The position numbers and the translations under genes were made by a program. DNA of 64,000 nucleotides from Methylobacterium sp. J-070 (GTDB lineage Bacteria > Pseudomonadota > Alphaproteobacteria > Rhizobiales > Beijerinckiaceae): positions 110,358 to 174,357 of the forward strand of contig NZ_JAKSXX010000101.1 in NCBI RefSeq assembly GCF_022829385.1, written 5' to 3'. The notes under the pieces were generated by a model. The model searched no databases. It was not told the DNA's origin and saw nothing but the letters and a program-made list of their open reading frames with translations. Positions 51,863-62,146 of this stretch are shown one piece after another; the stretch's first letter is position 1; the number at the start of each line of letters is the position of its first letter.

Positions 51863-52966
51863 TCAGCGCGCGAGGCCGGTCACGAGGCGGACGAGATCCG
51901 ACTGGCGGGTGGCTCCGGTCTTGGCGAAGATCGCCTTGAGCTGCGAGCGGGCCGTCGCGGCGGTGACGGCGAAGCGGGATGCCGCCTCGGCGAGGGAGAT
52001 GCCGCCGAATAGCGCCTGAGCCAGGCGGGCCTCCGCGGGCGTGAGCCGGTAGACGACCTGGAGAAGGCTGGCCGCCGGCACGGGGGCGATTCCGGGCACG
52101 CTGGCCAGGATCAGCGTGCATCCGCCAGCGAACAGGCCGCGGCTCGGGCCGACCAGCGGGACGACATGGAGCACGATCGGCTGCGCATCCCGGCGGGCCA
52201 CAACCACGACGGAGACCGGCGGCCGGCCGAAGGGACGCGCCACCGCCTCCAGGTGTCGTGCCGCCTCCGGATCCTCCGCGGTGAGACGCCCGCCGACGAG
52301 TTTCAGAGCGCGCCCGAACAGGGCACCGAACGCCTCGTTCCAGCTCAGGGCGCGGCCCGCGTGGTCGAGGACCAGGGCGGCGCGTTCGATGACGTCGAAG
52401 GCCTGGGTCAGCCCGGCCAGCCGCGACTTTTCGACGATCGCGGTGAGCAGGCCCGCGCGCCGGAGCAGCGGCGACAGCATCGCCAGCCGCGTCTGCTCGT
52501 GCGGCTCGAAGGGACCCTGCGCCACGGTCCGCTGCAGCGACAGGCACCAGAGCCGCCCCTCAACCTCGAAGCCGATCCCCGCAAACCAGCGCAGGCCATG
52601 CGAGGCGAGCAGGTCCTGATAGTAGGGCAGGCGCGCGATCTCCTCCGGCGAGGTGAAGTCCTGGTCGACCGCGATGCCCCGGGCGCGCAGCATCGGCATC
52701 CCGCGCAGGCGGTAATCGTCGCGATACCAGCCCTCGTCGAAATACCGGCGCGCGGCGCCCGCGAGCGACGGCGTGTAGAGCGCGTCCAGACCGATCCGTT
52801 CGGAGCGGAGCAGCAGGGCCCCCTCGCTGCCGGCGGCGCGGGACGCCCGTTCGATCAGATCCGGCCAGCGCGCCGCATCGATGACCGTCTCCTCGAGATC
52901 CTGCCGGAAGCCGTCCACCAAGTCCTCGCGCAGGCGCGGGACGTGGTTGCGGATCAGCCCAGCCAT
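51863..52966 (-). CDS. LuxR-family transcriptional regulator
   Basis: 367 residues. The C-terminal helix-turn-helix is of LuxR type (LTPAEARLAQALFGGISLAE, AASRFAVTAATARSQLKAIF, KTGATRQSDLVRLV). The N-terminal 290 residues contain a GAF/PAS-like sensory region (FDVIERAALVLDHAGRALSW, NEAFGALFGRALKLVGGRL). No receiver Asp is seen, so it probably responds to a ligand. Related proteins are common in rhizobia and Methylobacterium. Upstream lies an AT-rich island that should contain its promoter. Confidence 0.88.
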   Translation of the reverse strand: MAGLIRNHVPRLREDLVDGFRQDLEETVIDAARWPDLIERASRAAGSEGALLLRSERIGLDALYTPSLAGAARRYFDEGWYRDDYRLRGMPMLRARGIAVDQDFTSPEEIARLPYYQDLLASHGLRWFAGIGFEVEGRLWCLSLQRTVAQGPFEPHEQTRLAMLSPLLRRAGLLTAIVEKSRLAGLTQAFDVIERAALVLDHAGRALSWNEAFGALFGRALKLVGGRLTAEDPEAARHLEAVARPFGRPPVSVVVVARRDAQPIVLHVVPLVGPSRGLFAGGCTLILASVPGIAPVPAASLLQVVYRLTPAEARLAQALFGGISLAEAASRFAVTAATARSQLKAIFAKTGATRQSDLVRLVTGLAR

Positions 52967-53487
52967 CGAAGCCAGGGCCGGCCGGCCGGGTACTTCCGAT
53001 CGGCGAGGTGAGGTTCAGACTTCATTCAAGGCTCGCGACATCAAGATGCGCGAATATATATTGAGTCGTATAAACTGCGCAATCCATGCGCAAACTACAC
53101 AGTTTTGACGGAAATGTATAGAATTTAACCCAAGTTCGATTATTGCGGCGGGATCGGGATCGTTTTTGTCGCAACCTGAGATGCGCGTCGTCACGGGCCG
53201 CCCTCCGCCGGCCGGCGCGGCGCATCCAACGGCAGCGGTGCCCTACCGCCTCGCCGCGGAGCAGAGCCGCCGGGCCACGCCTCGACGCGCCTGCGCGTGC
53301 CGAGGCGGCATCGCCATAGGCCGGGAGCGCTCCAGCCGCGGCGGCGTGAGGCGCGGCGCCCATTCTGCGGGAAGCCTCAGGGCGGCGGTGCGAAACCGGC
53401 CAGGCTCATCGTGCCGTGTCGCGCGACGACGCGCGAGCCCGGTTCCCGCCGCAGGCGCGCCGCGAACCGCACCCGGTGCCCGTTCCC
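52967..53487. other. Spacer with AT-rich island
   Basis: 521 bases between the LuxR-type gene and the end of an MFS gene. About 53030-53160 is far more AT-rich than the rest of the window (GCGAATATATATTGAGTCGT, ACAGTTTTGACGG, TATAGAATTTAAC). It is a likely promoter or protein-bound segment. The remaining part is GC-rich with Arg-rich nonsense translations. No gene is seen. Confidence 0.55.
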
Positions 53488-54801
53488 CTACTCGGCGGCG
53501 CGCAGGCCGCCCGGGAGCGGCTCCGCCGGCATCTCGTCGGCGATCGGATCCTGGATCAGCGTCCAGTAGCCCAGCGCCGCCACCAGGGCGATCACCGCGC
53601 CGGTGATGAAGGCCAGGGAGAAATGGCCCGTTCCGCCGACGATGAAGCCCGTCACCGTCGGCGCGAGGGCGCCGCCGATGTAACCGCCGAAATTCTGCAT
53701 CGCGCCCAGCGACGCCGTGCAGCTGGCCGGCGCCGCCACGGAGGCCATCGCCCAGGCGGCCGAGGAGCTCATGTAGACCAGGAACAGCGAGGCCGAGATG
53801 CAGGCGATCGCCAGGGTGTCGCTCGGGGTCAGGGCCGCGACGACCGTGAAGGCCGCCGTCGCCACCAGGGAGGCGGCCATGGGGATCTTGCGGCTGCGGA
53901 TCGGATCGACGCCGCGGCGGACCAGCATGTCCACGACCCGGCCGCCGAGGATGCCGCCCATGACCCCGAAGGCGAAGGGGATCGAGCCGACGAGGCCGGT
54001 CTTCTGCAGGGTGAAGTGCCGCTCGATCTCCAGGTAGCTCGGCAGCCACGCGGTGTAGAGCCACGTCATGTAGATGCAGCCGAAATAGCCGACGATCATG
54101 CCCCAGCTGGTCCGGAAACCGAACAGGCGCCGCCACGCGCTCCAGGTGACCGGCCGGCTCGCGTTCGGCGCGTCGCCCTCCTCCAGGAAGGCGCGTTCCC
54201 CGGGCGTCAGCGCCGACTCGCGCGGGTTGCGGAACACCAGGTAGACGATCGAGGCCAGGACGAGCCCGGCCGCGCCCATGATCACGAACATCGCCCGCCA
54301 GCCGAAGCTCACCATGAGGAAGGTGAGCAGCGGCAGGGCCAGGAAGGTGCCGAGCGAGGAGGCGCAGTTCCAGATCCCCGTGGCGGTGCCGCGCTGGCGG
54401 ATGTTGAACCAGTCGCGGGACACCCGGGCGCAGGTCGGGAAATGCGGCGCCTCGCCGATCCCCAGAACGATGCGCGCGCTCACGAACTGCCAGAACGACG
54501 TCACGGCGCCGCCGAGCATCTGGCCGAGCGACCAGCAGGTCAGGCCCAGCGTCAGCGTCAGCCGCGGGCCCAGCCGGTCGGCCAGCGCCCCGGCCGGCAG
54601 CTGCGCGAAGGCGTAGGCCCAGAGGAACGCCGAGAGCAGCAGCCCCATGTCGGGGATCGAGAGGCCGAGATCCGCCCGGATCAGCGGGTTGGCCACCGCC
54701 AGGGTGGCGCGGTCGACGTAGTTGACGACGCCCGCCGTCACCAGGAGCGCCAGCGAGATCGTCTGGATGCGCCTCACGCGCGGCGTTGCGGCCAAGGCCA
54801 T
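53488..54801 (-). CDS. MFS transporter, anion:cation symporter (sugar acid) type
   Basis: 437 residues, 12 predicted membrane helices. The N-terminus VNYVDRATLAVANPLIRADL and FLWAYAFAQLPAGALADRLG, then RIVLGIGEAPHFPTCARVSR and DWFNIRQRGTATGIWNCASS, are the hallmark of the ACS family (galactonate, glucarate, hexuronate, phthalate carriers). The ligand is probably an organic or sugar acid. No catabolic genes are close. Start ATG 54801; the gene diverges from the DHH phosphoesterase gene. Confidence 0.91.
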   Translation of the reverse strand: MALAATPRVRRIQTISLALLVTAGVVNYVDRATLAVANPLIRADLGLSIPDMGLLLSAFLWAYAFAQLPAGALADRLGPRLTLTLGLTCWSLGQMLGGAVTSFWQFVSARIVLGIGEAPHFPTCARVSRDWFNIRQRGTATGIWNCASSLGTFLALPLLTFLMVSFGWRAMFVIMGAAGLVLASIVYLVFRNPRESALTPGERAFLEEGDAPNASRPVTWSAWRRLFGFRTSWGMIVGYFGCIYMTWLYTAWLPSYLEIERHFTLQKTGLVGSIPFAFGVMGGILGGRVVDMLVRRGVDPIRSRKIPMAASLVATAAFTVVAALTPSDTLAIACISASLFLVYMSSSAAWAMASVAAPASCTASLGAMQNFGGYIGGALAPTVTGFIVGGTGHFSLAFITGAVIALVAALGYWTLIQDPIADEMPAEPLPGGLRAAE

Positions 54802-54983
54802 GGTGTCCTCCCGATATGGCGGGCCCCTTCGGGGTCTCCGGGGCCCACCGATCGTTCGCGACTCGCGACGGCCCGCCCGCATTCTGCACCGAACGCCGCC
54901 CGGCGAAAGGCCCCGCCGCCCCTCGCCTCCCGGCCCCGGGCGTCGTAGACCGCCCGTCACCGTCACCGTCCGAGACAACCCCG

Positions 54984-56135
54984 TTGCGCCTGACCCAGAT
55001 CACCCACCACGACCTCGACGGCTACGGCGCCTCCACGGTCGCCGCCGCCTGCGCGACGGTCGAGCGCGTCGTGCACGTGCCCCGCTACAGCGATGTCGGC
55101 CCGGTCTTCGAGGACGAGATCAAGCGCCTCGGCCGCGCGGCCGAGAGCGAGATCCTGCTGATGACGGACCTCGGGCTGGAGGAGCAGACCATCGCGGGCC
55201 TGAAGAAGTTCGCCGCGATGAACCGGCGCCGCGAGGCGGGCCGGACGCACCGGCTCGTCGTGCTCGACCACCACGCCTCGTCCCTGGACCAGCTGCGCCG
55301 CCTCGGCTTCGAGATCGCCGTCGACCCGGAGCGGCCGGGCCTGCACCGGGTCGACCTGGGCGATCCGGAGAGTGCGGTGCTGATCGAGGAGGACATCTGC
55401 GCCACCCGGATGACCTTCGAGCACCGGGCCCTGTTCGCCACCCGCGAGCCCGAGGCCGACCTGTCGAGCCTGCTGACGGCGGTCGATGCCCTCGACCTCT
55501 GGCGCAAGGAGAGCCCGGCCTTCCGGGGCGGCCTCGCGCTCGACGAGCTGTTCTGGGACGTGGTGTCGAGCTTCGTACCGGTCGGGCATCCCTGGCACGA
55601 CCGGTTCGTCTCCGACATCCTGCTGGCGGCAGCCGCGGCCCTGCGGGAGGGCGCGAGCCCGGCCGACCTCGAGCGCCGCGCCACGGCGATCCGCACCGGC
55701 GTGGTCGACGCCCTGCTGCGCGAGGCCCCGGACGACGACCCGGCGCTGACCACGCGGATGCGGCTCGCCCGGGCGCTCGCCCGCTCGGACACCCTGTTCC
55801 GCCCGCTCAAGGACGGCACGCTCCTGTCCTTCGCCCTCGATTCCGGGACCTTCCAGCGGGTGTCCGACCTGATCATGGATGCGGGCCGGGCCAAGCGCGT
55901 GGTCAACGTCCAGCGGATGGGCAACCTGTCGTTCCGCTCCAACGACGGCACGGCGCTCGACGGCGCCCGCCTGTTCCGCGGCGGCGGCCACCGGGACGCC
56001 GCCGGGGGCCGTCTCCAGAGCGGCTCGGCCTTCTCGATGGCCGACGCGATCGCGCAGGTGGAACCGGTGCTGAACCCTGAGAAGCCCGCAGGCTCGGACA
56101 GCCCGTTCGCGGCGCTGAAGAATTGGAAGGGGTGA
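54984..56135 (+). CDS. DHH superfamily phosphoesterase
   Basis: 383 residues from a TTG at 54984 (MRLTQITHHDLDGYGA); no ATG fits nearby, while an ATG at 54786 would add 66 Pro/Arg-rich residues. DHH motifs: HHDLDGYGAS (Asp pair), LLMTDLGLEEQ, VVLDHHASSLDQL (DHH) and the DHHA1 signature FRGGGHRDAAGG. These enzymes hydrolyse phosphodiesters using two metals; members include nano-RNases, pAp phosphatases and cyclic-dinucleotide phosphodiesterases. Which applies cannot be told here; length fits the NrnB-like or oligoribonuclease-like groups. Confidence 0.87.
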   Translation: MRLTQITHHDLDGYGASTVAAACATVERVVHVPRYSDVGPVFEDEIKRLGRAAESEILLMTDLGLEEQTIAGLKKFAAMNRRREAGRTHRLVVLDHHASSLDQLRRLGFEIAVDPERPGLHRVDLGDPESAVLIEEDICATRMTFEHRALFATREPEADLSSLLTAVDALDLWRKESPAFRGGLALDELFWDVVSSFVPVGHPWHDRFVSDILLAAAAALREGASPADLERRATAIRTGVVDALLREAPDDDPALTTRMRLARALARSDTLFRPLKDGTLLSFALDSGTFQRVSDLIMDAGRAKRVVNVQRMGNLSFRSNDGTALDGARLFRGGGHRDAAGGRLQSGSAFSMADAIAQVEPVLNPEKPAGSDSPFAALKNWKG

Positions 56136-56340
56136 GGCTCGCCGCGCAGAGAAGACTGATCGCGCCGCACCGAGTTTTCGCGCCACGCCATCAATAATTT
56201 CAAGTTGCATCAAGCAGAATTTGCGAACGATTGACCGGCGGCAGCGACTGCACGCTGCGCAGTCACGACATTCTTCTGTCACCAAGCGGACTGATCATGG
56301 ACGTTTGGCACCCGATGCCGCCTCGAAATTCCCATCGCCG

Positions 56341-57537
56341 ATGCGCCCCGAACACGCGAGCCTGCGCGTCCTGATCGTCCTCGCGGCCGCCCAGATCATC
56401 GGTTGGGGCAGCGTCGGTCTCACGGCGGTGGTCGCCCCCCTGGTCGCGGCCGATCTCGGGATGGACCTGGCCGCGGTGTTCGCCGGGAACTCGGTGCGCT
56501 ACGCCACCATGGGTGTGGCCGCGCCGATCCTCGGGCGCGCCTTCGTCCGGTATGGCGCGCGGACCGTGATGATCGCCGGGAGCGCGCTCGCCGGTCCGGG
56601 TTTCGTCCTCTTGGCGGCGGCGCACGGTCCGGTCGCCTATTTAGCGGCCTGGACGATCCTCGGCGTGGCCGGATGTGCGACGCTCACCAATGCGGCCAGC
56701 ATTCTCCTGAACGAGATTGCCGGGCACGGCGCCCGCCGGGCCATCGCGGCGCTGATGCTGGCCACCGGCCTGTCGAGCAGCCTGTTCTGGCCGACCACGG
56801 CGTTCCTGACCGGTCTCGGCGGCTGGCGGGCGACCTGCCTCGTCTATGCCGGGGCGATGTGGTTCCTCTGCCTGCCCCTGTACCGCTGGGGCCTGCCGCC
56901 GCGCGTGCGGCCCCCCACCGGGGCGGAGCCGGGACCCGAGGTGAGCGCGCTGCCTCAGACGAGTACGTTCTGGCTGATTGCCTGCGGGATCACCCTCAAC
57001 GCCTTCGTCACGTTCGGCCTCAGCGCCACCCTGATCGAATTGCTGGTGGCCGAGGGACTGAGCCGGCCGGAGGCCGTCGGCTACGCCTCGATGCTCGGCA
57101 TCGTCCAAGTGAGCGCGCGGGGCATTGACTTCCTCGGCGGCGGCCGGTGGGACGGGTTGACCAGCGGCCTGTTCGCCGGAGCCCTCGTGGTCACGGCGCT
57201 GATCCTGCTCGCCGCGGGCGGCGGGACCCCGGGCGCCGTGATGCTCTTCATCCTGATCTACGGCCTTGGGAGCGGCGTCCTGGCGGTGGTTCGCGCGACC
57301 CTGCCGATGGCGTTCTACGACAAGGCCGCCTATGCGCGCGCCGCCTCCCGCATCGCGCTCCCCCTCAACCTCGTGACGGCGGCCGCCCCGCCGATCCTGG
57401 CGACGATCCTGACGACGTTGGGCCGGGAGGCTGTCTTGCTTCTCACCGCCGGATGCGTCCTGACGGCGACGGCGACGTTCCTGGCCCTGACGCGGCGCCG
57501 GCCCAAAGCGGAGACGCCGGCACCCCTCAGAGTTTGA
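56341..57537 (+). CDS. MFS transporter
   Basis: 398 residues from ATG 56341 (MRPEHASLRVLIVLAAAQII); a frame open to 56221 adds non-conserved residues. 12 membrane helices are predicted; GWGSVGLTAVVAPLVAADLG and RYATMGVAAPILGRAFVRYG match a group of MFS proteins of unknown ligand. Signature Arg/Asp residues in the 2-3 loop are weak (ILGRAFVRYGART). Its 3' end overlaps the 3' end of lptB by 11 bases on the other strand. The region before it (56136-56340) includes an AT-richer promoter-like stretch. Confidence 0.85.
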   Translation: MRPEHASLRVLIVLAAAQIIGWGSVGLTAVVAPLVAADLGMDLAAVFAGNSVRYATMGVAAPILGRAFVRYGARTVMIAGSALAGPGFVLLAAAHGPVAYLAAWTILGVAGCATLTNAASILLNEIAGHGARRAIAALMLATGLSSSLFWPTTAFLTGLGGWRATCLVYAGAMWFLCLPLYRWGLPPRVRPPTGAEPGPEVSALPQTSTFWLIACGITLNAFVTFGLSATLIELLVAEGLSRPEAVGYASMLGIVQVSARGIDFLGGGRWDGLTSGLFAGALVVTALILLAAGGGTPGAVMLFILIYGLGSGVLAVVRATLPMAFYDKAAYARAASRIALPLNLVTAAAPPILATILTTLGREAVLLLTAGCVLTATATFLALTRRRPKAETPAPLRV

Positions 57538-58384
57538 AATCCTCGCCGAGATACAGCCGGCGCGCCTCCGGGTTCGCCACGATCTCATCCGGCGTACCCT
57601 CGGTGAGGATGCGGCCGGAATGGGCGATGTAGGCGCGGTCGATCAGGCCCAGCGTCTCGCGGACGTTGTGGTCGGTGATCAGCACGCCGATGCCGCGCTG
57701 CTTCAGGTGCTTCACCAGATCCTGGATGTCGCCCACCGCGATCGGGTCGATGCCCGCGAAGGGCTCGTCGAGCAGCATGAAGGTCGGCGAGGAGGCGAGC
57801 GCCCGGGCGATCTCGCAGCGCCGGCGCTCGCCGCCCGAGAGCGCGATCGACGGGGCCTTGCGCAGGCGGGCGATGTCGAACTCCTCGAGCAGCGCGTCGA
57901 GCCGGCGCGCGCGTTCCTTGCGGTCGGGCTCCGTCACCTCCAGCACCGCGCGGATGTTGTCCTCGACGGTGAGCCCGCGGAAGATCGAGGCCTCCTGCGG
58001 CAGGTAGCCGATGCCGAGCCGCGCCCGCTGATACATCGGCAGGTGTGTGATCGGCAGCCCGTCCAGGCTGATGTCGCCGCGGTCGGCCGCCACCAGGCCG
58101 GTGATCATGTAGAAGATCGTGGTCTTGCCGGCGCCGTTCGGCCCGAGCAGCCCCACGGCCTCGCCGGTGCGCACCGTCAGACCGGCCTCGTGGACCACCG
58201 TGCGGGCGCCGTAGCTCTTGCGCAGGCCGCGCACGCTGAGGATGCCCGGTCCGCCCTCGTCGGTCCGCGGCCATGCATCGGCCTCGGCCTCAGCGCCGGC
58301 CGGCGGCCGCCCGCGCCGGCCGAACAGGCGGCCGAGCCAGCCCGAACGGCCCGCCGGTTCCTGCGGGCCCGCCTGGAACGCCAT
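57527..58384 (-). CDS. lptB: LPS export ABC transporter ATP-binding protein
   Basis: 285 residues. Walker A GPNGAGKTT, Q-loop GIGYLPQEASIFRGLTVEDN, signature LSGGERRRCEIARAL, Walker B FMLLDEPFAGIDPIAVGDI and H-switch LITDHNVRETLGLIDRAYI are the LptB pattern. It energises LPS extraction with LptF/LptG. The first 45 residues (Gly/Arg/Ala-rich) extend beyond the usual start. It is the last gene of lptC-lptA-lptB, 8 bases after lptA. In many alphaproteobacteria rpoN follows; here a convergent MFS gene overlaps its end by 11 bases. Confidence 0.94.
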   Translation of the reverse strand: MAFQAGPQEPAGRSGWLGRLFGRRGRPPAGAEAEADAWPRTDEGGPGILSVRGLRKSYGARTVVHEAGLTVRTGEAVGLLGPNGAGKTTIFYMITGLVAADRGDISLDGLPITHLPMYQRARLGIGYLPQEASIFRGLTVEDNIRAVLEVTEPDRKERARRLDALLEEFDIARLRKAPSIALSGGERRRCEIARALASSPTFMLLDEPFAGIDPIAVGDIQDLVKHLKQRGIGVLITDHNVRETLGLIDRAYIAHSGRILTEGTPDEIVANPEARRLYLGEDFKL

Positions 58385-58392
58385 GGCGCCGC

Positions 58393-59085
58393 TCAATTGG
58401 CCTGCGCCCGGGGCTTGGTCGGCAGGTTGGCCGGCGGCTGCGCGCAGCCCTTCGCCTTGCCGTCCTTCGCCTCGGCCTTCTCGCCCGGCACGAACAGGGC
58501 CGAGACGCGGCCGCCCGCCACCGGGTCCATGTTGGCCCGGCCGGTATTCATGTCGTAGACCAGCCGCTGCCCGCGGGTGACGTTCTGGCACTGGCTCAGC
58601 ACGACGTTGCCGGTGAGGACGATCCGCTTGGCGTCCTGGTCGAACACCGCGTGGTCGCCGGTGGCGACCTGATCCTTCTGCACCACCGTCACCGGACCGG
58701 CGCAGTCCACCTTCTGGATGCCGTTCTCGGCGGGGTTCCGGGCCGGGGCCGCCTCGGCGGCCTCGCCGGCCTTCGCCTCGCCCTTAGCGTCCTTGCCCGA
58801 CCCGTCCCTGGCCGACCCGTCCTTGCCGCGCTTGTAGTAGACCGTCATGGTCGAGCATCGGATCGTGCTGTCGCCCTGCACGGCCACGACGTTGCCGGCG
58901 AAGACCGCCCGGTTCTCCCGATCGAACACGTCGAGCCGGTCGGCGTCGATCTTGATCGGGTCCTTGCCGCCGCCGCCGATGTTGCCGAAGGGCGAATCCT
59001 TGCGCGCCGGCTTCTCGGCCAGGGCCGGGCCGCCGAGAAGCAGCCCGACCGCCCAAACAGCGCAGAGGATGCGGGCGGCGCTCAT
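58393..59085 (-). CDS. lptA: LPS periplasmic bridge protein LptA
   Basis: 230 residues with a signal peptide (ARILCAVWAVGLLLGGPALA). The OstA/LptA beta-jellyroll is recognisable: IKIDADRLDVFDRENRAVFA, GNVVAVQGDSTIRCSTMTVY, QVATGDHAVFDQDAKRIVLT and GNVVLSQCQNVTRGQRLVYD. A charged insertion (about 87-125, RGKDGSARDGSGKDAKGEAK then AGEAAEAAPARNPAENG) splits the fold; it is encoded partly by a 15-base tandem repeat (58788-58830). The start overlaps lptC by 4 bases. It carries LPS across the periplasm. Confidence 0.93.
   Translation of the reverse strand: MSAARILCAVWAVGLLLGGPALAEKPARKDSPFGNIGGGGKDPIKIDADRLDVFDRENRAVFAGNVVAVQGDSTIRCSTMTVYYKRGKDGSARDGSGKDAKGEAKAGEAAEAAPARNPAENGIQKVDCAGPVTVVQKDQVATGDHAVFDQDAKRIVLTGNVVLSQCQNVTRGQRLVYDMNTGRANMDPVAGGRVSALFVPGEKAEAKDGKAKGCAQPPANLPTKPRAQAN
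58788..58830. repeat. 15-bp tandem repeat inside lptA
   Basis: Units CGTCCTTGCCCGACC (58788-58802), CGTCCCTGGCCGACC (58803-58817) and a partial CGTCCTTGCCGCG (58818-58830). The unit length is a multiple of three, so copy changes keep the frame and vary the Gly/Asp/Lys-rich insertion of LptA. Confidence 0.75.
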
Positions 59086-59801
59086 CGGGCCGCGTCCGCC
59101 GGCCGGGCATCCGAGGTCTGGACGCGCAAAGCCGGCTTCTCGGCCTGATCCTCATTGACGATGACCACGTGGACGTTGCCCACGAAGGAGATCCGCTTGC
59201 CGCTCTCGACCACATCGAGACTGTCGGCATCCACCTGGGCCCGCGGGCTCGACACCGTGACGGGCTCCTGCGAGCTGATGGCACCGGTCTTGAGCGCCAC
59301 GGCGGCCGAGCGCAGGCGCGCCTCCTCGCCCTTGTCGGTCCAGATCCGGATGTCGGTCTTGAGGTCGAGGGCCTCGCGGGTGGTGTCGAACAGGCCCGAG
59401 GCCGCCGAGAGCCGGGCGACGCCGCCCTGGTCGTCGGTGGCGATATGGCCGCGCATCTGCTGCAGCTCGATCTGGCTGGGCTTGCGCACGTCCTGGAGGG
59501 CGGCGTCCGCCGTCACCTCGTAGCCGCGCGTGCCCTGGCGGAATCCCGAGAGCCGCGGGTTCTCCATGCGGACCTTCGAGCCCGCCAGCGTCACCGGGCC
59601 GACCGAGACGCCGGGAAGGCGCGCCGCGAAGGGATTGAACAGGGCGCCGAGGAGCAGCGCCACCGCGCCGCCGGCCGCCACCGGGATCAGGCGGCGCATG
59701 GCACGGACACGGCCGCTGTGGCGGTAGGCCTGGGCATGCGCCCGGGTCCGCGCCGCCGCGACCGCCTGTCCGTTGCCGGCTTGAGCCTCGACCGGGTTCA
59801 T
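59082..59801 (-). CDS. lptC: LPS export protein LptC
   Basis: 239 residues. One membrane anchor (RLIPVAAGGAVALLLGALFN, about 37-56) follows a polar N-terminus, and a periplasmic LptC domain follows (SGFRQGTRGYEVTADAALQD, GLFDTTREALDLKTDIRIWT, DADSLDVVESGKRISFVGNV). It links the LptBFG pump to the LptA bridge. The stop overlaps lptA's start (4 bases). The promoter is expected in the 217-base gap toward htpG. Confidence 0.92.
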   Translation of the reverse strand: MNPVEAQAGNGQAVAAARTRAHAQAYRHSGRVRAMRRLIPVAAGGAVALLLGALFNPFAARLPGVSVGPVTLAGSKVRMENPRLSGFRQGTRGYEVTADAALQDVRKPSQIELQQMRGHIATDDQGGVARLSAASGLFDTTREALDLKTDIRIWTDKGEEARLRSAAVALKTGAISSQEPVTVSSPRAQVDADSLDVVESGKRISFVGNVHVVIVNEDQAEKPALRVQTSDARPADAAR

Positions 59802-60018
59802 GCAGCGTCCGTGAGGCGCGCCGAGCGCGCGCGAGAGGGATCGACCCAGACGCCTGCGGCCCCCACCGCGCCCGCGCCATCGGCCGGGAATGATCCCGAC
59901 CGGTGGCGAAGTTATGGCTTGACCATTTCCGAATGATCAACCGAACTTGCAATCGTTCGGCCGCAATGTGTGGAGACACACGCCGCACGATGCAATTCGG
60001 CGCCGTGATTCACGGTCC

Positions 60019-61854
<1,836 letters not shown>

Positions 61855-61975
61855 GGATGATGCCTCCACAGTCGGGGAAAACGCGGTGGCGATATGCTTG
61901 CGAACGCGGCCGTTTTCAATGCGCCGGGTGGGCGGCTTCGGCATACGATAGGAGCCGTCGCGGCGCCTTCCTGTA

Positions 61976-61993
61976 CCGGATCCCGGGATCCGG
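61976..61993. repeat. 18-bp perfect palindrome upstream of htpG
   Basis: CCGGATCCCGGGATCCGG reads the same on both strands, about 122 bases before the htpG start codon, in the 292-base gap between kup and htpG. It may be a transcript end for kup or an operator. Confidence 0.6.
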
Positions 61994-62146
61994 TTGGGCT
62001 GACGATCCCCGGTCCGGGAGAGGGCGGTGAGGCAGGATGAAACGCCACGCCCTTTCCTGGGCGCACGCTGCGCATACGGAATGCGCCCCCGGGACCTTAC
62101 GCGGACGCGCCGCGCAAGCGGCTCCGATCCCGTGAGCCACGGAAGG

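Noticed and set aside
53022..53363. Reverse-strand frame of 113 codons across the AT-rich island
   Set aside because: It reads through both AT-rich and GC-rich sequence with an abrupt composition change and resembles no protein; probably chance.
54786..54983. 66-residue N-terminal extension of the DHH protein
   Set aside because: Pro/Arg-rich and unlike the family, and it overlaps the promoter area of the divergent MFS gene; the DHH fold begins at the TTG at 54984.
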